From: Clostridiales bacterium
Lineage (GTDB): Bacteria > Bacillota > Clostridia > Saccharofermentanales > Saccharofermentanaceae
DNA length: 64,000 nt
Assembly (NCBI GenBank): GCA_017961235.1
Contig: JAGCXQ010000005.1
Location: 149,067 to 213,066, forward strand
Direction: 5' to 3'
The notes beneath the pieces are model-generated. The model saw only the letters and a list, made by a program, of their open reading frames with translations, searched no databases and was not told the DNA's origin. A program made the position numbers and the translations under genes. This document shows positions 55,084 to 63,944 of the stretch, piece after piece; the stretch's first letter is position 1; every line of letters begins with the position of its first letter.

Positions 55084-55554
55084 ATGGTTCGTTATTTATT
55101 AGATGGCGCTGCAGCGACAACAGAGCAGGCTCCAGGCGCAAATCCACTTATTATGGTTGCGATCTTCGCAGTCTTTATCATTCTTTGGTATGTGATCGCT
55201 CTTCGTCCGCAGAGAAAAAAGGAAAAAGAGCTCCGTGCTAAGGTAGATAAGATGCGTGTCGGCGATCAGGTCATCACGATCGGCGGTCTTGTAGGAAAGG
55301 TCGCAAACATCCGTGATGATGAGGTCACGATCATGACTTCTGCCGCAAATACACTGGTTACATTTAAGAAGAACGCGATCAATTCGGTCATCTCCAGAGA
55401 TGCTAAGCCGGAAGCTACCAAGGATCAGGCGGCTTCTAAGGAAGAGAAGAAATCCGATAAGATCGTTCTGAAGAAGAAAGAAAAGACAGAAGAAGCTCCG
55501 GTTGAGGAAGCAGCAGAGAAGGAAGATAACGGACTCGGTGAATTAAAGGATTAA
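55084..55554 (+). CDS. yajC: preprotein translocase subunit YajC, long C-terminal tail
   Basis: Small membrane protein linked to the SecDF complex. One membrane helix (about 20-39, MVAIFAVFIILWYVIALRPQ) is followed by the conserved RPQRKKEKEL and the cytosolic domain GDQVITIGGLVGKVANI. At 156 residues it is longer than the usual 90-110, owing to a Lys/Glu/Ala-rich tail from about residue 105. secD and secF are not adjacent; neighbours are dapB and dnaG. GGGAGGAAT precedes the ATG. Confidence 0.93.
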   Translation: MVRYLLDGAAATTEQAPGANPLIMVAIFAVFIILWYVIALRPQRKKEKELRAKVDKMRVGDQVITIGGLVGKVANIRDDEVTIMTSAANTLVTFKKNAINSVISRDAKPEATKDQAASKEEKKSDKIVLKKKEKTEEAPVEEAAEKEDNGLGELKD

Positions 55555-55568
55555 AAAGGACATAATCG

Positions 55569-57440
55569 ATGAGCAACGGCCGCGGCGGAATCCCAAATGA
55601 AGTAGTGGAAGAAATCATTTCCCGAAGCGACATCGTTTCGGTCGTAGGTCAGTATGTGCAGTTTACCAAGAGTTCCGGACAGAACCAGTTCGGACTCTGT
55701 CCTTTTCACTCGGAAGATACACCATCTTTCTCCGTATCTGTAAATAAGCAGATCTATTATTGTTTCGGCTGCCACAAGGGCGGTAACGTCGTGAACTTCA
55801 TTATGGAGATCGAGCATCTGAGTTATATCGAAGCTCTGAAGTTCCTGGCGGAAAAATCCGGAGTTACTATTCCGGAACCGGACGATGCAAATTACCGAAA
55901 AGAAGAGCAGCTTCGGAAGCGCCTGAAAATGGTGCTTCTTGAGGCTGCTCGCTATTATTACAAGAGTTTCAAGTCGGAAAAGGGAGAGGAAGCCAGAAAA
56001 TACCTTCAGAAACGCGCGATCTCTCCGGCTACTGCGACGAAATTCGGCCTGGGCTATGCTCCGAATGAATGGAGCGGCCTGTATAATCATCTGGTCAGCA
56101 AAGGGTTCACTCAGCAGGAGATCCAGAAATCCGGCCTTTTCGTCACGAAGAACGGGAAGACCTTCGATCTTTTCAGGGGACGCCTGATGTTCCCGATATT
56201 TAATGCAATGGGCGAACTTATTGCATTTGGCGGCCGTATCATCGGTGATGGACAGCCGAAATATGTAAACTCGCCGGAAACCCCGATCTATTCCAAGCAG
56301 AGAAATCTCTATGCACTGAATTTCGCGAAGCAGGCGAAGATGAAACGGATCATCGTCGTGGAAGGATATATGGATGTCATCTCTATGCATCAGGCAGGAG
56401 TGACCAATGCCGTTGCTTCTTTGGGAACAGCGCTCACGGAAAGACAGCTCGATCTTCTTGAACGTTACTGCGAGGAGGTAGTGCTTTTCTATGATTCAGA
56501 CCGTGCCGGTCAAAATGCGGCGGTGCGAGGCCTGAAGATGCTTATGGAACGTAAGAAGAAGCACACAGGCATGACGACACAGGTCCGAGTCGCGAAGGTG
56601 CCGAACGGGAAAGATCCTGACGAATTCATCCGTGAATACGGGAAAGACGAATTTGCTAAGGTAGTTGAGCAGGCAGTTCCTGTTCTTGATTATCTTGTAG
56701 ATTCGGCGCACCGGCAGAGCATGGAGAGCGGAAGATTTGATGCAGTTGTATTCCAGCAGCTGATCTCGACATATCTTTCCTGGGAGGATAACCTCATCCT
56801 TCGAGAGCGTGCCGCGTATAAAGCTGCGCAGATCCTCGGGGTATCTGCGGCATCTGTTATGTCTGAAGTAGGAAAGCTTTCGACGCAGACGCATCAGGAA
56901 GCAATCACCCGTTCACAAAAGGAAGTGGAGAAGCAGACACAGATCCTCCCGGATAGAAAGGCGGATGAAACGGCCTCGAGAGACGAACTGGTACTGGTAT
57001 GCCTTTTGTCTGCACTAGGTTCGGAATACAGTAAGTTTGTCGAGATGTATGGAGATGAACCGCTTGAGACAGACTTCACTATGGGTTCTATGCGAACGAT
57101 CGCGCGGCAGATCCTGCCTGTATTAAAAGAAGGAAAACTCGATGCCAACAGGCTTCTTCTTGCAGGAGATAACCTGATCCTGAACCAGAGACCTGCCGGG
57201 GATACGCTCTCGGAAGCACTCATGAGCGTAAAATATGGGGATGATGTGAGTTCGCTTCTCGCACATACGAAAGATTATCTTTATCGCGTGCGTATGAATG
57301 TTTATACGAAGCAGAAGGATATGCTTGCCAAAAGGCTGGATGTGATGCCGGAAGGGCCGGACCGCGATGCGACAGAGAGCCTTCTTCGTACCACACTGCT
57401 TTATCTCACGGAACTTAAGAAAAAGATGGGGAAACGGTAA
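55569..57440 (+). CDS. dnaG: DNA primase
   Basis: Makes RNA primers for replication. The 623-residue protein has the CHC2 zinc motif (CPFH with CFGC, about 40-65), the N-terminal catalytic region, TOPRIM (VVEGYMDVISMHQAG, FYDSDRAGQNA) and a helical C-terminal DnaB-binding region. Downstream come trmK and the nif3-like gene; the sigma factor gene rpoD, usually between dnaG and trmK in Firmicutes, is missing here. Confidence 0.95.
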   Translation: MSNGRGGIPNEVVEEIISRSDIVSVVGQYVQFTKSSGQNQFGLCPFHSEDTPSFSVSVNKQIYYCFGCHKGGNVVNFIMEIEHLSYIEALKFLAEKSGVTIPEPDDANYRKEEQLRKRLKMVLLEAARYYYKSFKSEKGEEARKYLQKRAISPATATKFGLGYAPNEWSGLYNHLVSKGFTQQEIQKSGLFVTKNGKTFDLFRGRLMFPIFNAMGELIAFGGRIIGDGQPKYVNSPETPIYSKQRNLYALNFAKQAKMKRIIVVEGYMDVISMHQAGVTNAVASLGTALTERQLDLLERYCEEVVLFYDSDRAGQNAAVRGLKMLMERKKKHTGMTTQVRVAKVPNGKDPDEFIREYGKDEFAKVVEQAVPVLDYLVDSAHRQSMESGRFDAVVFQQLISTYLSWEDNLILRERAAYKAAQILGVSAASVMSEVGKLSTQTHQEAITRSQKEVEKQTQILPDRKADETASRDELVLVCLLSALGSEYSKFVEMYGDEPLETDFTMGSMRTIARQILPVLKEGKLDANRLLLAGDNLILNQRPAGDTLSEALMSVKYGDDVSSLLAHTKDYLYRVRMNVYTKQKDMLAKRLDVMPEGPDRDATESLLRTTLLYLTELKKKMGKR

Positions 57441-58108
57441 TGGAAAGAACTGAGGTGTTATCGCCCCGTCTTCAGACTGTTGCTTCCATGATCCCTTCCT
57501 GTGAAACGATCGTCGATGTCGGATCTGATCATGGAAAGCTTGGCGCCTGGTGCCTGCGTGAGAATCTCTGCCGGAAAGTAATTGCGACGGACATTCACGA
57601 GCTTCCCGCAAAGCGGACAGCGGAAAGAATGAAGGAAGAAAACTTCGAGGAGAGAAGCGAGGTTTTAGTTACAGACGGTCTTAAGGGCGTTTCTCTTTCT
57701 TCGGATATGACGGCTGTGATCGCAGGAATGGGCGGCCTGGAGATCTGTAAGATCCTAAACTCAGCTCTTAAGTCTGATGATTCCATCCCGAAGAATATGG
57801 CATTTGTTCTGCAGCCGCAGAGATCCTTTTATGAGGTAAGAAGCTTTCTGAGTGAGAACGGTTTTTCTATTCGAAAAGAAAAGATCTCGATCGAAAGAGG
57901 ACATTTTTACGTAGTGATCTTTGCGGTATATAATGGAGAGGCATATGATCTTTCCGATGAAGAATTGTTCCTGGGACCTGTTATTTTGAAAGATCGGCCG
58001 GAAAACTATTCTGAATATATCGCACATGAGGAGCAGTTAATGAGAAAACGTGCCCTCGGAGAGAAAAAGTGCGCTGAAATACTGAAAAACTGGGAGAAAT
58101 ACCTATGA
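57440..58108 (+). CDS. trmK: tRNA (adenine-22-N1)-methyltransferase
   Basis: SAM-dependent methyltransferase that makes m1A22 in bacterial tRNAs. The 222-residue protein has a Rossmann fold with SAM motif VDVGSDHGKLGAW (about 23-35), VIAGMGG (NPPY-position equivalent in this family) and LQPQ. It shares one base with the dnaG stop codon and overlaps the nif3-like gene by four bases. The trmK/nif3 pair is the usual Firmicutes arrangement. Confidence 0.92.
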   Translation: MERTEVLSPRLQTVASMIPSCETIVDVGSDHGKLGAWCLRENLCRKVIATDIHELPAKRTAERMKEENFEERSEVLVTDGLKGVSLSSDMTAVIAGMGGLEICKILNSALKSDDSIPKNMAFVLQPQRSFYEVRSFLSENGFSIRKEKISIERGHFYVVIFAVYNGEAYDLSDEELFLGPVILKDRPENYSEYIAHEEQLMRKRALGEKKCAEILKNWEKYL

Positions 58109-58875
58109 ACCAAGACTATTATGTAAAGGATGTCATGGCTGCGATGGAGAAAATCGCTCCGGCAGAACTGGCTTGTGAATGGGACCATGTCGGCCTGATG
58201 ATCGGGGATGCGAACGAAAGAGTAAACGGAGTTCTTCTCGCACTGGATGCGCAGTCATCTGCGATCGATCATGCGATGTCGGTCGGGGCGAATATGATCA
58301 TTACCCATCATCCGCTGTTTTTTGATCCGCTTACCTCGGTGGACTATCGCACTCCGCGCGGTGCCAATGTCCGGAAAATGATCAAGAACGATATTCATCT
58401 GTTCGCAGCGCATACGAATCTGGATAAAGCACCTCAGGGGGTAAATCAAGCCCTTGCTACCGCGCTCGGGCTGGTTATGCAGATCAGCCTGGAGGATGTC
58501 GAAGTCGGCCTTTGCGGCAGTGTCGGTCAGGATTCCGTATCGCTGTTCGGATTTGCCGATATGGTGAAAAAAGAACTCGGCGCGAGCGGACTGATCCTCA
58601 ACACGGACAAAGATAAGGAAGTATCCCGTGTCTTTGTGCAGGGCGGTGCTTTTGAAGAAGAATCCATTCCGATCTTAAAGACTTACCGTGTCGATGTAGT
58701 TGTTACCGGTGAGATGAAACACCATAACATGATCGACCTCGAAGAGTCCGGTATCGCCGTAATAGCAGCAGGACATGAGGTCACAGAACGCATAGTTCTT
58801 CCTTCTTTGCAGGAACAGCTTTTGCACATTTTGCCGAATTTGCCGGTTTCCGTCTATAACGGACACAAATGGTGA
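58105..58875 (+). CDS. NIF3-like dinuclear metal-binding protein
   Basis: Member of the NIF3/YqfO family with a two-metal site; often named GTP cyclohydrolase 1 type 2, but the role is unsettled. The 256-residue protein has the metal ligands in THHPLFFDP and AHTNLDKA (about 62-67 and 100-107) and the C-terminal VTGEMKHHNMIDLEESGIAVIAAGHEVTE block with further His and Glu ligands. The middle insert found in long Bacillus YqfO is absent. Cotranscribed with trmK. Confidence 0.9.
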   Translation: MNQDYYVKDVMAAMEKIAPAELACEWDHVGLMIGDANERVNGVLLALDAQSSAIDHAMSVGANMIITHHPLFFDPLTSVDYRTPRGANVRKMIKNDIHLFAAHTNLDKAPQGVNQALATALGLVMQISLEDVEVGLCGSVGQDSVSLFGFADMVKKELGASGLILNTDKDKEVSRVFVQGGAFEEESIPILKTYRVDVVVTGEMKHHNMIDLEESGIAVIAAGHEVTERIVLPSLQEQLLHILPNLPVSVYNGHKW

Positions 58876-58885
58876 TAAAAATCGC

Positions 58886-58914
58886 TAGAAGATTAGGACC
58901 TGTTCGATTATAAT
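58886..58914 (+). promoter_or_regulatory. probable promoter of rnpB
   Basis: TATAAT at 58909-58914 with a poor -35 (TAGAAG, 58886-58891) 17 bp upstream. The predicted start near 58921 lies just before the mature RNase P RNA 5' end. Confidence 0.55.
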
Positions 58915-58927
58915 ATACATGTTTTCT

Positions 58928-59277
58928 AAGCTGGACCGGATGATCGCGGGCACAAGTGCTGAAAAGCCGTGCGTGAGGAAAGTCCGGGCTCCATAGGACG
59001 AGGGTGCCGGGCAGTTCCCGGTGAAGGTAACTTTAAGGAAAGTGCAACAGAAAAGAAAACCGCCTTTTTCTTCGGGAAAAGGTAAGGATGAAAAGGCGAG
59101 GTAAGAGCTCACCGGCGGTGCGGTAACGTACCGGCCTTGTAAACCCCACCCGGAGCAACGCCATGGAAAGACATTACTGTGGTCCGCAGGTCTTGAGGAG
59201 GCGGCTTGAGCCGGAACGAGATTTCCGGTCTAGATAGATGATCATCCCTGACAGAACCCGGCTTACAGGTTCAACTT
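58928..59277 (+). ncRNA. rnpB: RNase P RNA
   Basis: Catalytic RNA that removes the 5' leader from precursor tRNAs. The two universal segments are present: GAGGAAAGTCCGGGCTCC at about 58975-58992 (conserved region I) and GACAGAACCCGGCTTACAG near the 3' end (region V). The ends are set by helix P1, AAGCTGGACC (58928-58937) pairing with GGTTCAACTT (59268-59277) with one mismatch and one G-U pair. Length of about 350 nt fits. A covariance model would settle the A or B subclass. Confidence 0.93.
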
Positions 59278-59312
59278 GGAAAATGTTAATTTGAAGAAAG
59301 AAGGATCAACAC

Positions 59313-60485
59313 ATGGCAGAATCTTACTTAAGTCGCGGAGTATCTCCTACGAAAGATGACGTAAAGAAGGCAGTAGCAAATCAGGATAAAGGTGCTTTCC
59401 CTGGAGCATTCTGCAAACTGATCGATGATCTTGCGGGAGACCCGGATTACTGCACAGCGATCCATGCGGACGGTGCCGGAACGAAATCTTCCGTCGCTTA
59501 TATTGCTTACCGTGAGACCGGTGATCTTAAGTGGTTCCGTGGCATCGCCCAGGATTCCCTTGTTATGAATACGGATGATCTTGCTTGTGTTGGTGCTCTC
59601 GAGAAGCTCTCTCTTTCAAATACTATCGGCCGTAATGCTCACCGTGTTGATGGAAAGTGCATCGCAGCTGTTATTGAGGGTTATAACAACATTGTTGGTA
59701 AACTTCAGGATATGGGATTCGATATCTCGATGTGCGGCGGTGAGACGGCAGATGTCGGCGACCTGGTAAGAACACTGATCGTTGACTCGACTCTTGTTAC
59801 CCGTGTTGCAAAGAAAAATGTTGTCAATGCGGCAAATATCAAGCCCGGTCATGTAATCGTCGGTATTGCTTCCTTCGGACAGGCAACATACGAAGATTCC
59901 TACAATTCCGGAATCTCTTCCAACGGCCTTACTGCGGCTCGTCATATGCTCCTTTGCAAAGATTATCTGAAAGAGTATCCGGAATCTGTTTCCGAGACTA
60001 TTCCTGAGGATAAGGTCTATTGCGGTAAATTCCGTCTTACGGATAAGCTCCCGAACAGTGATCAGACAGTTGCAGAAGCGATCCTTTCTCCGACAAGAAC
60101 ATTTCTTCCGGTCATCCGTGATGTTCTCGATGCTTACCGTTCTTCCATTTCCGGTATTATCCACTGCACCGGCGGCGGCCAGGCGAAGTGCCGTGACTTT
60201 GGAAAGAATATCCGTATCATTAAGGACAATCTGTTCCCGTTCCCGCCGATCTTCCAGGCGATCTATGAGTCCGGCGAGATCCCGATGAAAGAAATGTATC
60301 AGGTATTTAACTGCGGTCATAGAATCGAGTTCTACTGCGATGAATCTGTTGCATCCGGCATCATCGATATTGCCAATAAGTACAACATCGAGGCAAGGAT
60401 CGTCGGCCGCGTAGAAGCACTTCCTGAAGGATCTGACAATCAGGTCGTGATCCGCTCGAATGGCGAAGAATTCATCTACGGATAA
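59313..60485 (+). CDS. purM: PurM-like AIR synthase (phosphoribosylformylglycinamidine cyclo-ligase)
   Basis: ATP-dependent enzyme of the PurM superfamily; probably closes the imidazole ring to give AIR in purine synthesis. The 390-residue protein has YLSRGVSPTKDDV, HADGAGTKSS, MNTDDLACVGA, MCGGETADVGDLV and the C-terminal ATP-binding HCTGGGQAKC block. It belongs to the longer subgroup common in Bacteroidetes and some Clostridia, often named AIR synthase-related. It stands alone after rnpB with no other pur genes near, so the exact role is less sure than the family. Confidence 0.82.
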   Translation: MAESYLSRGVSPTKDDVKKAVANQDKGAFPGAFCKLIDDLAGDPDYCTAIHADGAGTKSSVAYIAYRETGDLKWFRGIAQDSLVMNTDDLACVGALEKLSLSNTIGRNAHRVDGKCIAAVIEGYNNIVGKLQDMGFDISMCGGETADVGDLVRTLIVDSTLVTRVAKKNVVNAANIKPGHVIVGIASFGQATYEDSYNSGISSNGLTAARHMLLCKDYLKEYPESVSETIPEDKVYCGKFRLTDKLPNSDQTVAEAILSPTRTFLPVIRDVLDAYRSSISGIIHCTGGGQAKCRDFGKNIRIIKDNLFPFPPIFQAIYESGEIPMKEMYQVFNCGHRIEFYCDESVASGIIDIANKYNIEARIVGRVEALPEGSDNQVVIRSNGEEFIYG

Positions 60486-60488
60486 ATT

Positions 60489-61376
60489 ATGTCCTGTAAA
60501 GTAAGAAGAAGACGTATATCAGTTTTGATCGCATCACTTATGATCGCGACTTCACTGGTGACGTCTTCTTGTTCTTTGGGAAGTATGCCATCGAGGACGA
60601 AATCTTCTGACTCTGTCTCGGATACTGATCCTTCGGATTCGATCTATTCAGAAAGCGTTCCTGACACGGATATATCTTCTGAAAGCGAAGAAAATGGGAG
60701 TGTGGATCAGAGCCTGCGTGATTCCGCCGATCAGTATATGGCGGTTTTGCAGACAGGTGATCTTTCTTCGGTGATGGATTATTTCCGGATAAGTTTCCGG
60801 GAGATCACAGAGCCCATGTATGAGTGCTATGAGCAGGTTTTCCGCACACTTTTTAAAGATGTAAGTTATGATTACGGGTCTGTTCTGACCTCGGATTATA
60901 ATGATTTCGATCTGTCTGTTACCTGTAAAGTACCGGATATAGATGCATGTGTCGATACTGTCCTCTCTGATGAAGCATTTATGAATGATGTTTCTGCGGA
61001 TTGGGTAAAAGCGATCGTAGCCGAATATAACTCTATGGATGCACTTATTGCTTATGAGGCGATGCGTAACAATATCCTTCTGGAAGCCCTTCGAAGAATT
61101 GAGGAGGGAGAATTTACGGATGTTCTTGTAGTTAGCGGTTCTTTCCGATTCCATGATAATAGCGGAGAGAATAACTGGTTATGTACCAGAACCCCTGATT
61201 TTGTAAGAATGTGCGCGAATGACTACTACATGCCGAAACTGGTATATATCGATCCGCAAAGCAGGCTTAATCTGATCATACGTGTCGGATCTTCGCTTGC
61301 TGAAAAAGGGGATATGGATCGAAAAGCACTGGATACCTTCCTTGAAGAGCATTCGGCAGAGATCCTTGACGCATAA
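60489..61376 (+). CDS. predicted lipoprotein of unknown function
   Basis: A 295-residue lipoprotein. The signal peptide has a basic start (CKVRRRR) and ends with a lipobox near VTSSC (about residue 28), followed by a Ser/Asp/Glu-rich spacer (to about residue 75) and a helical and NTF2-like region. It begins 3 bp after purM and probably shares its transcript. The layout resembles the N-terminal half of the lipoprotein at 14301-15512. No active site seen. Confidence 0.72.
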   Translation: MSCKVRRRRISVLIASLMIATSLVTSSCSLGSMPSRTKSSDSVSDTDPSDSIYSESVPDTDISSESEENGSVDQSLRDSADQYMAVLQTGDLSSVMDYFRISFREITEPMYECYEQVFRTLFKDVSYDYGSVLTSDYNDFDLSVTCKVPDIDACVDTVLSDEAFMNDVSADWVKAIVAEYNSMDALIAYEAMRNNILLEALRRIEEGEFTDVLVVSGSFRFHDNSGENNWLCTRTPDFVRMCANDYYMPKLVYIDPQSRLNLIIRVGSSLAEKGDMDRKALDTFLEEHSAEILDA

Positions 61377-61402
61377 TAGTTATAGGATTTGAAAAAAATG
61401 TG

Positions 61403-61431
61403 TTGACATCGTCAATTATCATCGTTATAAT
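61403..61431 (+). promoter_or_regulatory. consensus promoter of tRNA-Lys
   Basis: TTGACA (61403-61408) and TATAAT (61426-61431), both exact consensus, with a 17-bp spacer. The start is near 61438, about 30 nt before the tRNA. Confidence 0.95.
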
Positions 61432-61467
61432 AATCAACGTTCGCGAAAGAAAAGCTTTTACGAATAT

Positions 61468-61543
61468 GTACCTTTAGCTCAGTTGGTAGAGCAACTGACT
61501 CTTAATCAGTGGGCCCAGGGTTCGAGTCCCTGAAGGTGCACCA
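61468..61543 (+). tRNA. tRNA-Lys, anticodon CTT
   Basis: A 76-nt cloverleaf: acceptor GTACCTT with AAGGTGC (one U-G pair), D-stem GCTC/GAGC, anticodon stem ACTGA/TCAGT with loop CTCTTAA, T-stem CAGGG/CCCTG with TTCGAGT, discriminator A and encoded CCA. The anticodon CTT reads lysine codon AAG. Confidence 0.97.
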
Positions 61544-61544
61544 G

Positions 61545-61576
61545 AAAGACCATCTCCATCGAGATGGTCTTTTTCT
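61545..61576 (+). terminator. terminator after tRNA-Lys
   Basis: AAAGACCATCTC pairs with GAGATGGTCTTT around CATC, followed by TTTC. It makes the tRNA a single-gene transcript. Confidence 0.92.
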
Positions 61577-61684
61577 TTTCTTCTTTCTTGATTCGTGTGA
61601 AAGGTGACGATTATACTCAAGTAATGTGTTATAATCAAAAGTTGTAACGGCGGCATAGAACCGCATTTAAGGAGGAAGTAAAGC

Positions 61685-62968
61685 ATGGATAACAATTTCA
61701 GTATCGAAACGAATTGTGTGCAGGGTGCATACCAGCCGAAAAATGGTGAATCAAGAGTAATGCCGATCGTGCAGAGCACGACTTGGAAATATTCTTCCAC
61801 AGAGCAGATGGGCCGGCTTTTTGATCTTGAAGAGAGCGGATATTTCTATACCCGTCTTGCGAACCCGACAAGTGACCTCGTCGCTGCTAAGATCTGCATG
61901 CTTGAAGGCGGTGTCGCGGCTATGCTGACTTCTTCCGGACAGGCAGCAAATTTCTTCGCGATCTTTAATGTATGCCAGGCGGGTGATCATATTGTATGCT
62001 CATCTGCGATTTATGGCGGAACATATAATCTTTTCGCGCATACGATCAAGAAGATGGGAATCGATGCAACCTTTGTATCCCCGGATGCGACTGAAGAAGA
62101 GATCCAGGCTGCTATCCGGCCCAATACGAAGCTTGTCTTCGGTGAGACGATCGCTAACCCGGCGCTGAATGTACTGGATATTGAGACATTTGCGAAGACT
62201 GCTCATAAGAATGGTCTCCCGTTCATGATCGATAATACTTTTGCTACTCCGATCAACTGCCGTCCGATCGAGTGGGGCGCAGACATTGTTATCCACTCTA
62301 CAACGAAGTACATGGATGGACATGCGACTTCTGTCGGTGGCTGTATCGTAGATGCAGGAACATTTGACTGGGCGAAGTATCCGGATAAGTTTGCCGGCCT
62401 TGTTGAACCGGATGAGACCTATCATGGTGTCTCATATACCGGACGTTTCGGTAAGTCTGCATTTATCATGAAGGCGGTAGCTCAGCTGATGCGTGACCTT
62501 GGATCGATTCCGGGTCCGATGAATGCATTCCTTCTGAATATCGGACTTGAGACGCTGCATCTTCGTATGCCACGTCATTGTGAAAATGCACTGGCTATTG
62601 CACAGTACCTCCAGAATCATCCGAAGATCTCCTGGGTTTCTTATCCGGGTCTTCCAGGTGATAAGGAATATGCAAAAGCACAGAAGTATATGCCGAACGG
62701 AACCTGCGGTGTTCTGTCCTTTGGTGTTAAGGGTGGAAGAGAGGCTTGCGTTAAGTTCATGGATTCTCTGAAACTTGCTGCGATCTGCACGCATGTTGCC
62801 GACTGTAGGACCTGCGTGCTTCATCCGGCATCTCATACACATCGTCAGATGAATGATGAAGAACTGAAGGCCGCCGGAGTAAGTCCGGATCTTATCCGTT
62901 TCTCTGTTGGTATCGAGAACAAGGACGATATTATCGCGGATATTGAACAGGCTCTGGCAAATGTCTGA
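61685..62968 (+). CDS. metY: O-acetylhomoserine sulfhydrylase-type PLP enzyme
   Basis: Cys/Met-metabolism PLP enzyme, most likely converting O-acetylhomoserine and sulfide to homocysteine. The 427-residue length and N-terminus (NFSIETNCVQGAYQPKNGE) fit the MetY subgroup more than MetB or methionine gamma-lyase. The PLP Lys lies in HSTTKYMDGHAT, with YTRLANPTSD and SSGQAAN before it. AAGGAGG precedes the ATG. The 109-bp leader between the tRNA terminator and the ATG holds a small GCGG/CCGC hairpin but no SAM riboswitch or T-box. Confidence 0.9.
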   Translation: MDNNFSIETNCVQGAYQPKNGESRVMPIVQSTTWKYSSTEQMGRLFDLEESGYFYTRLANPTSDLVAAKICMLEGGVAAMLTSSGQAANFFAIFNVCQAGDHIVCSSAIYGGTYNLFAHTIKKMGIDATFVSPDATEEEIQAAIRPNTKLVFGETIANPALNVLDIETFAKTAHKNGLPFMIDNTFATPINCRPIEWGADIVIHSTTKYMDGHATSVGGCIVDAGTFDWAKYPDKFAGLVEPDETYHGVSYTGRFGKSAFIMKAVAQLMRDLGSIPGPMNAFLLNIGLETLHLRMPRHCENALAIAQYLQNHPKISWVSYPGLPGDKEYAKAQKYMPNGTCGVLSFGVKGGREACVKFMDSLKLAAICTHVADCRTCVLHPASHTHRQMNDEELKAAGVSPDLIRFSVGIENKDDIIADIEQALANV

Positions 62969-62986
62969 TTCTCAGAATTATAAATC

Positions 62987-63000
62987 CGAAATCGATTTCG
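62987..63000. promoter_or_regulatory. 14-bp palindrome, second copy, upstream of the DUF4867-type gene
   Basis: CGAAATCGATTTCG, identical to 17925-17938. Its centre is 38.5 bp before the -10 candidate TAGAAT (63032-63037), compared with 39.5 bp at the xylanase gene. The -35 here (TTTCTT, 63009-63014) is poor, which fits activator dependence. Confidence 0.6.
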
Positions 63001-63015
63001 AAAAAGCATTTCTTT

Positions 63016-63050
63016 TTACGCTCCTTTTATGTAGAATAGAAGGAGCGTAA
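63016..63050. repeat. 11-bp inverted repeat around the -10 of the DUF4867-type gene
   Basis: TTACGCTCCTT (63016-63026) and AAGGAGCGTAA (63040-63050) are perfect inverted arms around a 13-bp centre that holds TAGAAT. Without a T-run it is a poor terminator, although it could also act as a stabilising 3' hairpin of metY; operator or cruciform use is possible. Confidence 0.55.
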
Positions 63051-63076
63051 ATATTTCCCTTAAGGAGGATCAAGAC

Positions 63077-63712
63077 ATGAAGATTTACAGCGTTTTGGAT
63101 AAAGAATTCGCTCCGTATGGTAAGGTGCTTACCGGTTATGACACGACAGCTCTTCTGAAGGCTCTGGATGAGAAGACTCCTCTTCCGGATGGCGTAGAGT
63201 ATGTTATGAGCTGCGCAGCACTTGAATATACAGATGCTTTTGGTGTTCTTCAGAATAATGCTTACGGCGGAATGCCGATCCAGCTTGGTTACTGCAATGG
63301 TCACAACACGAAGCTGAACTGCCTCGAGTATCATCGTGACAGCGAACTGAACATCGGTTCTACAGATTTTATCCTTCTGCTTGCTAAGGCTGATGATATC
63401 GTCGATGGCAAACTCGATACATCAAAGGTTATGGCTTTTAAGGCGGAAAAAGGACAGGTTGTAGAGGTTTATGAGACATCTCTGCACTATGCTCCGTGTT
63501 CTGCGAAGAAGGGCGAAGGCTTTAAGGTCGTTATCGTTCTTCCGAAGGGCACGAATGGATCTGTTCCTGCACTGACTCCGGTCAATGAAGAAGATAAGTG
63601 GATGACAGCTTGCAACAAGTGGCTCCTGGCTCATGCGGAATCTGCTGAAGCAAAGGATGGCGCTTATGTTGGACTTACCGGCGTGAACACGGATATTGCA
63701 GATCTCATCTGA
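63077..63712 (+). CDS. DUF4867-type protein, probably linked to sugar metabolism
   Basis: A 211-residue cytosolic protein resembling the DUF4867 family (MKIYSVLDKEFAPYGKVL, GGMPIQLGYCNGHNTKLNCLEYHRDSELNIG, LHYAPCS). The His-rich central strands and HYAPC suggest a cupin-like metal-binding barrel; from memory, relatives occur in sugar-utilisation loci of Clostridia. AAGGAGGATC precedes the ATG. It shares an upstream palindrome with the xylanase gene, supporting a carbohydrate role. Followed by a terminator. Confidence 0.72.
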   Translation: MKIYSVLDKEFAPYGKVLTGYDTTALLKALDEKTPLPDGVEYVMSCAALEYTDAFGVLQNNAYGGMPIQLGYCNGHNTKLNCLEYHRDSELNIGSTDFILLLAKADDIVDGKLDTSKVMAFKAEKGQVVEVYETSLHYAPCSAKKGEGFKVVIVLPKGTNGSVPALTPVNEEDKWMTACNKWLLAHAESAEAKDGAYVGLTGVNTDIADLI

Positions 63713-63740
63713 TCCATTCATTCGTATTTTGATCAATAAC

Positions 63741-63793
63741 TCCTCCGCGGTATAGAAGATCGCTCCTGTGGTCTTTTTCGCGGAGGATTTTTT
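63741..63793 (+). terminator. terminator after the DUF4867-type gene
   Basis: TCCTCCGCG (63741-63749) pairs with CGCGGAGGA (63779-63787) over a 29-nt loop that can itself form a small stem, followed by six T. Confidence 0.82.
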
Positions 63794-63841
63794 ATAACTA
63801 TAAGAATGTGGAGAAAATGTGAAATAATGTGATAAAAACTA

Positions 63842-63870
63842 TTGCAAAAATGTGAATGTCATGATATATT
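63842..63870 (+). promoter_or_regulatory. promoter of the gene cut by the window end
   Basis: TTGCAA (63842-63847) and TATATT (63865-63870), 17 bp apart. The leader holds an inverted repeat TCCGCGT (63890-63896) / ACGCGGA (63910-63916) before the GGTGGAGG ribosome-binding site. Confidence 0.65.
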
Positions 63871-63944
63871 GCGCGTGTGAGGATATTAGTCCGCGTATTT
63901 GGGGGTTGGACGCGGAAGAATTTCTTAGGTGGAGGTATGTCACC

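Noticed and set aside
61577..61684. SAM riboswitch or T-box in front of metY
   Set aside because: The leader is about 100 bp, lacks the conserved SAM-I core and any terminator before the ATG, and has no T-box sequence.
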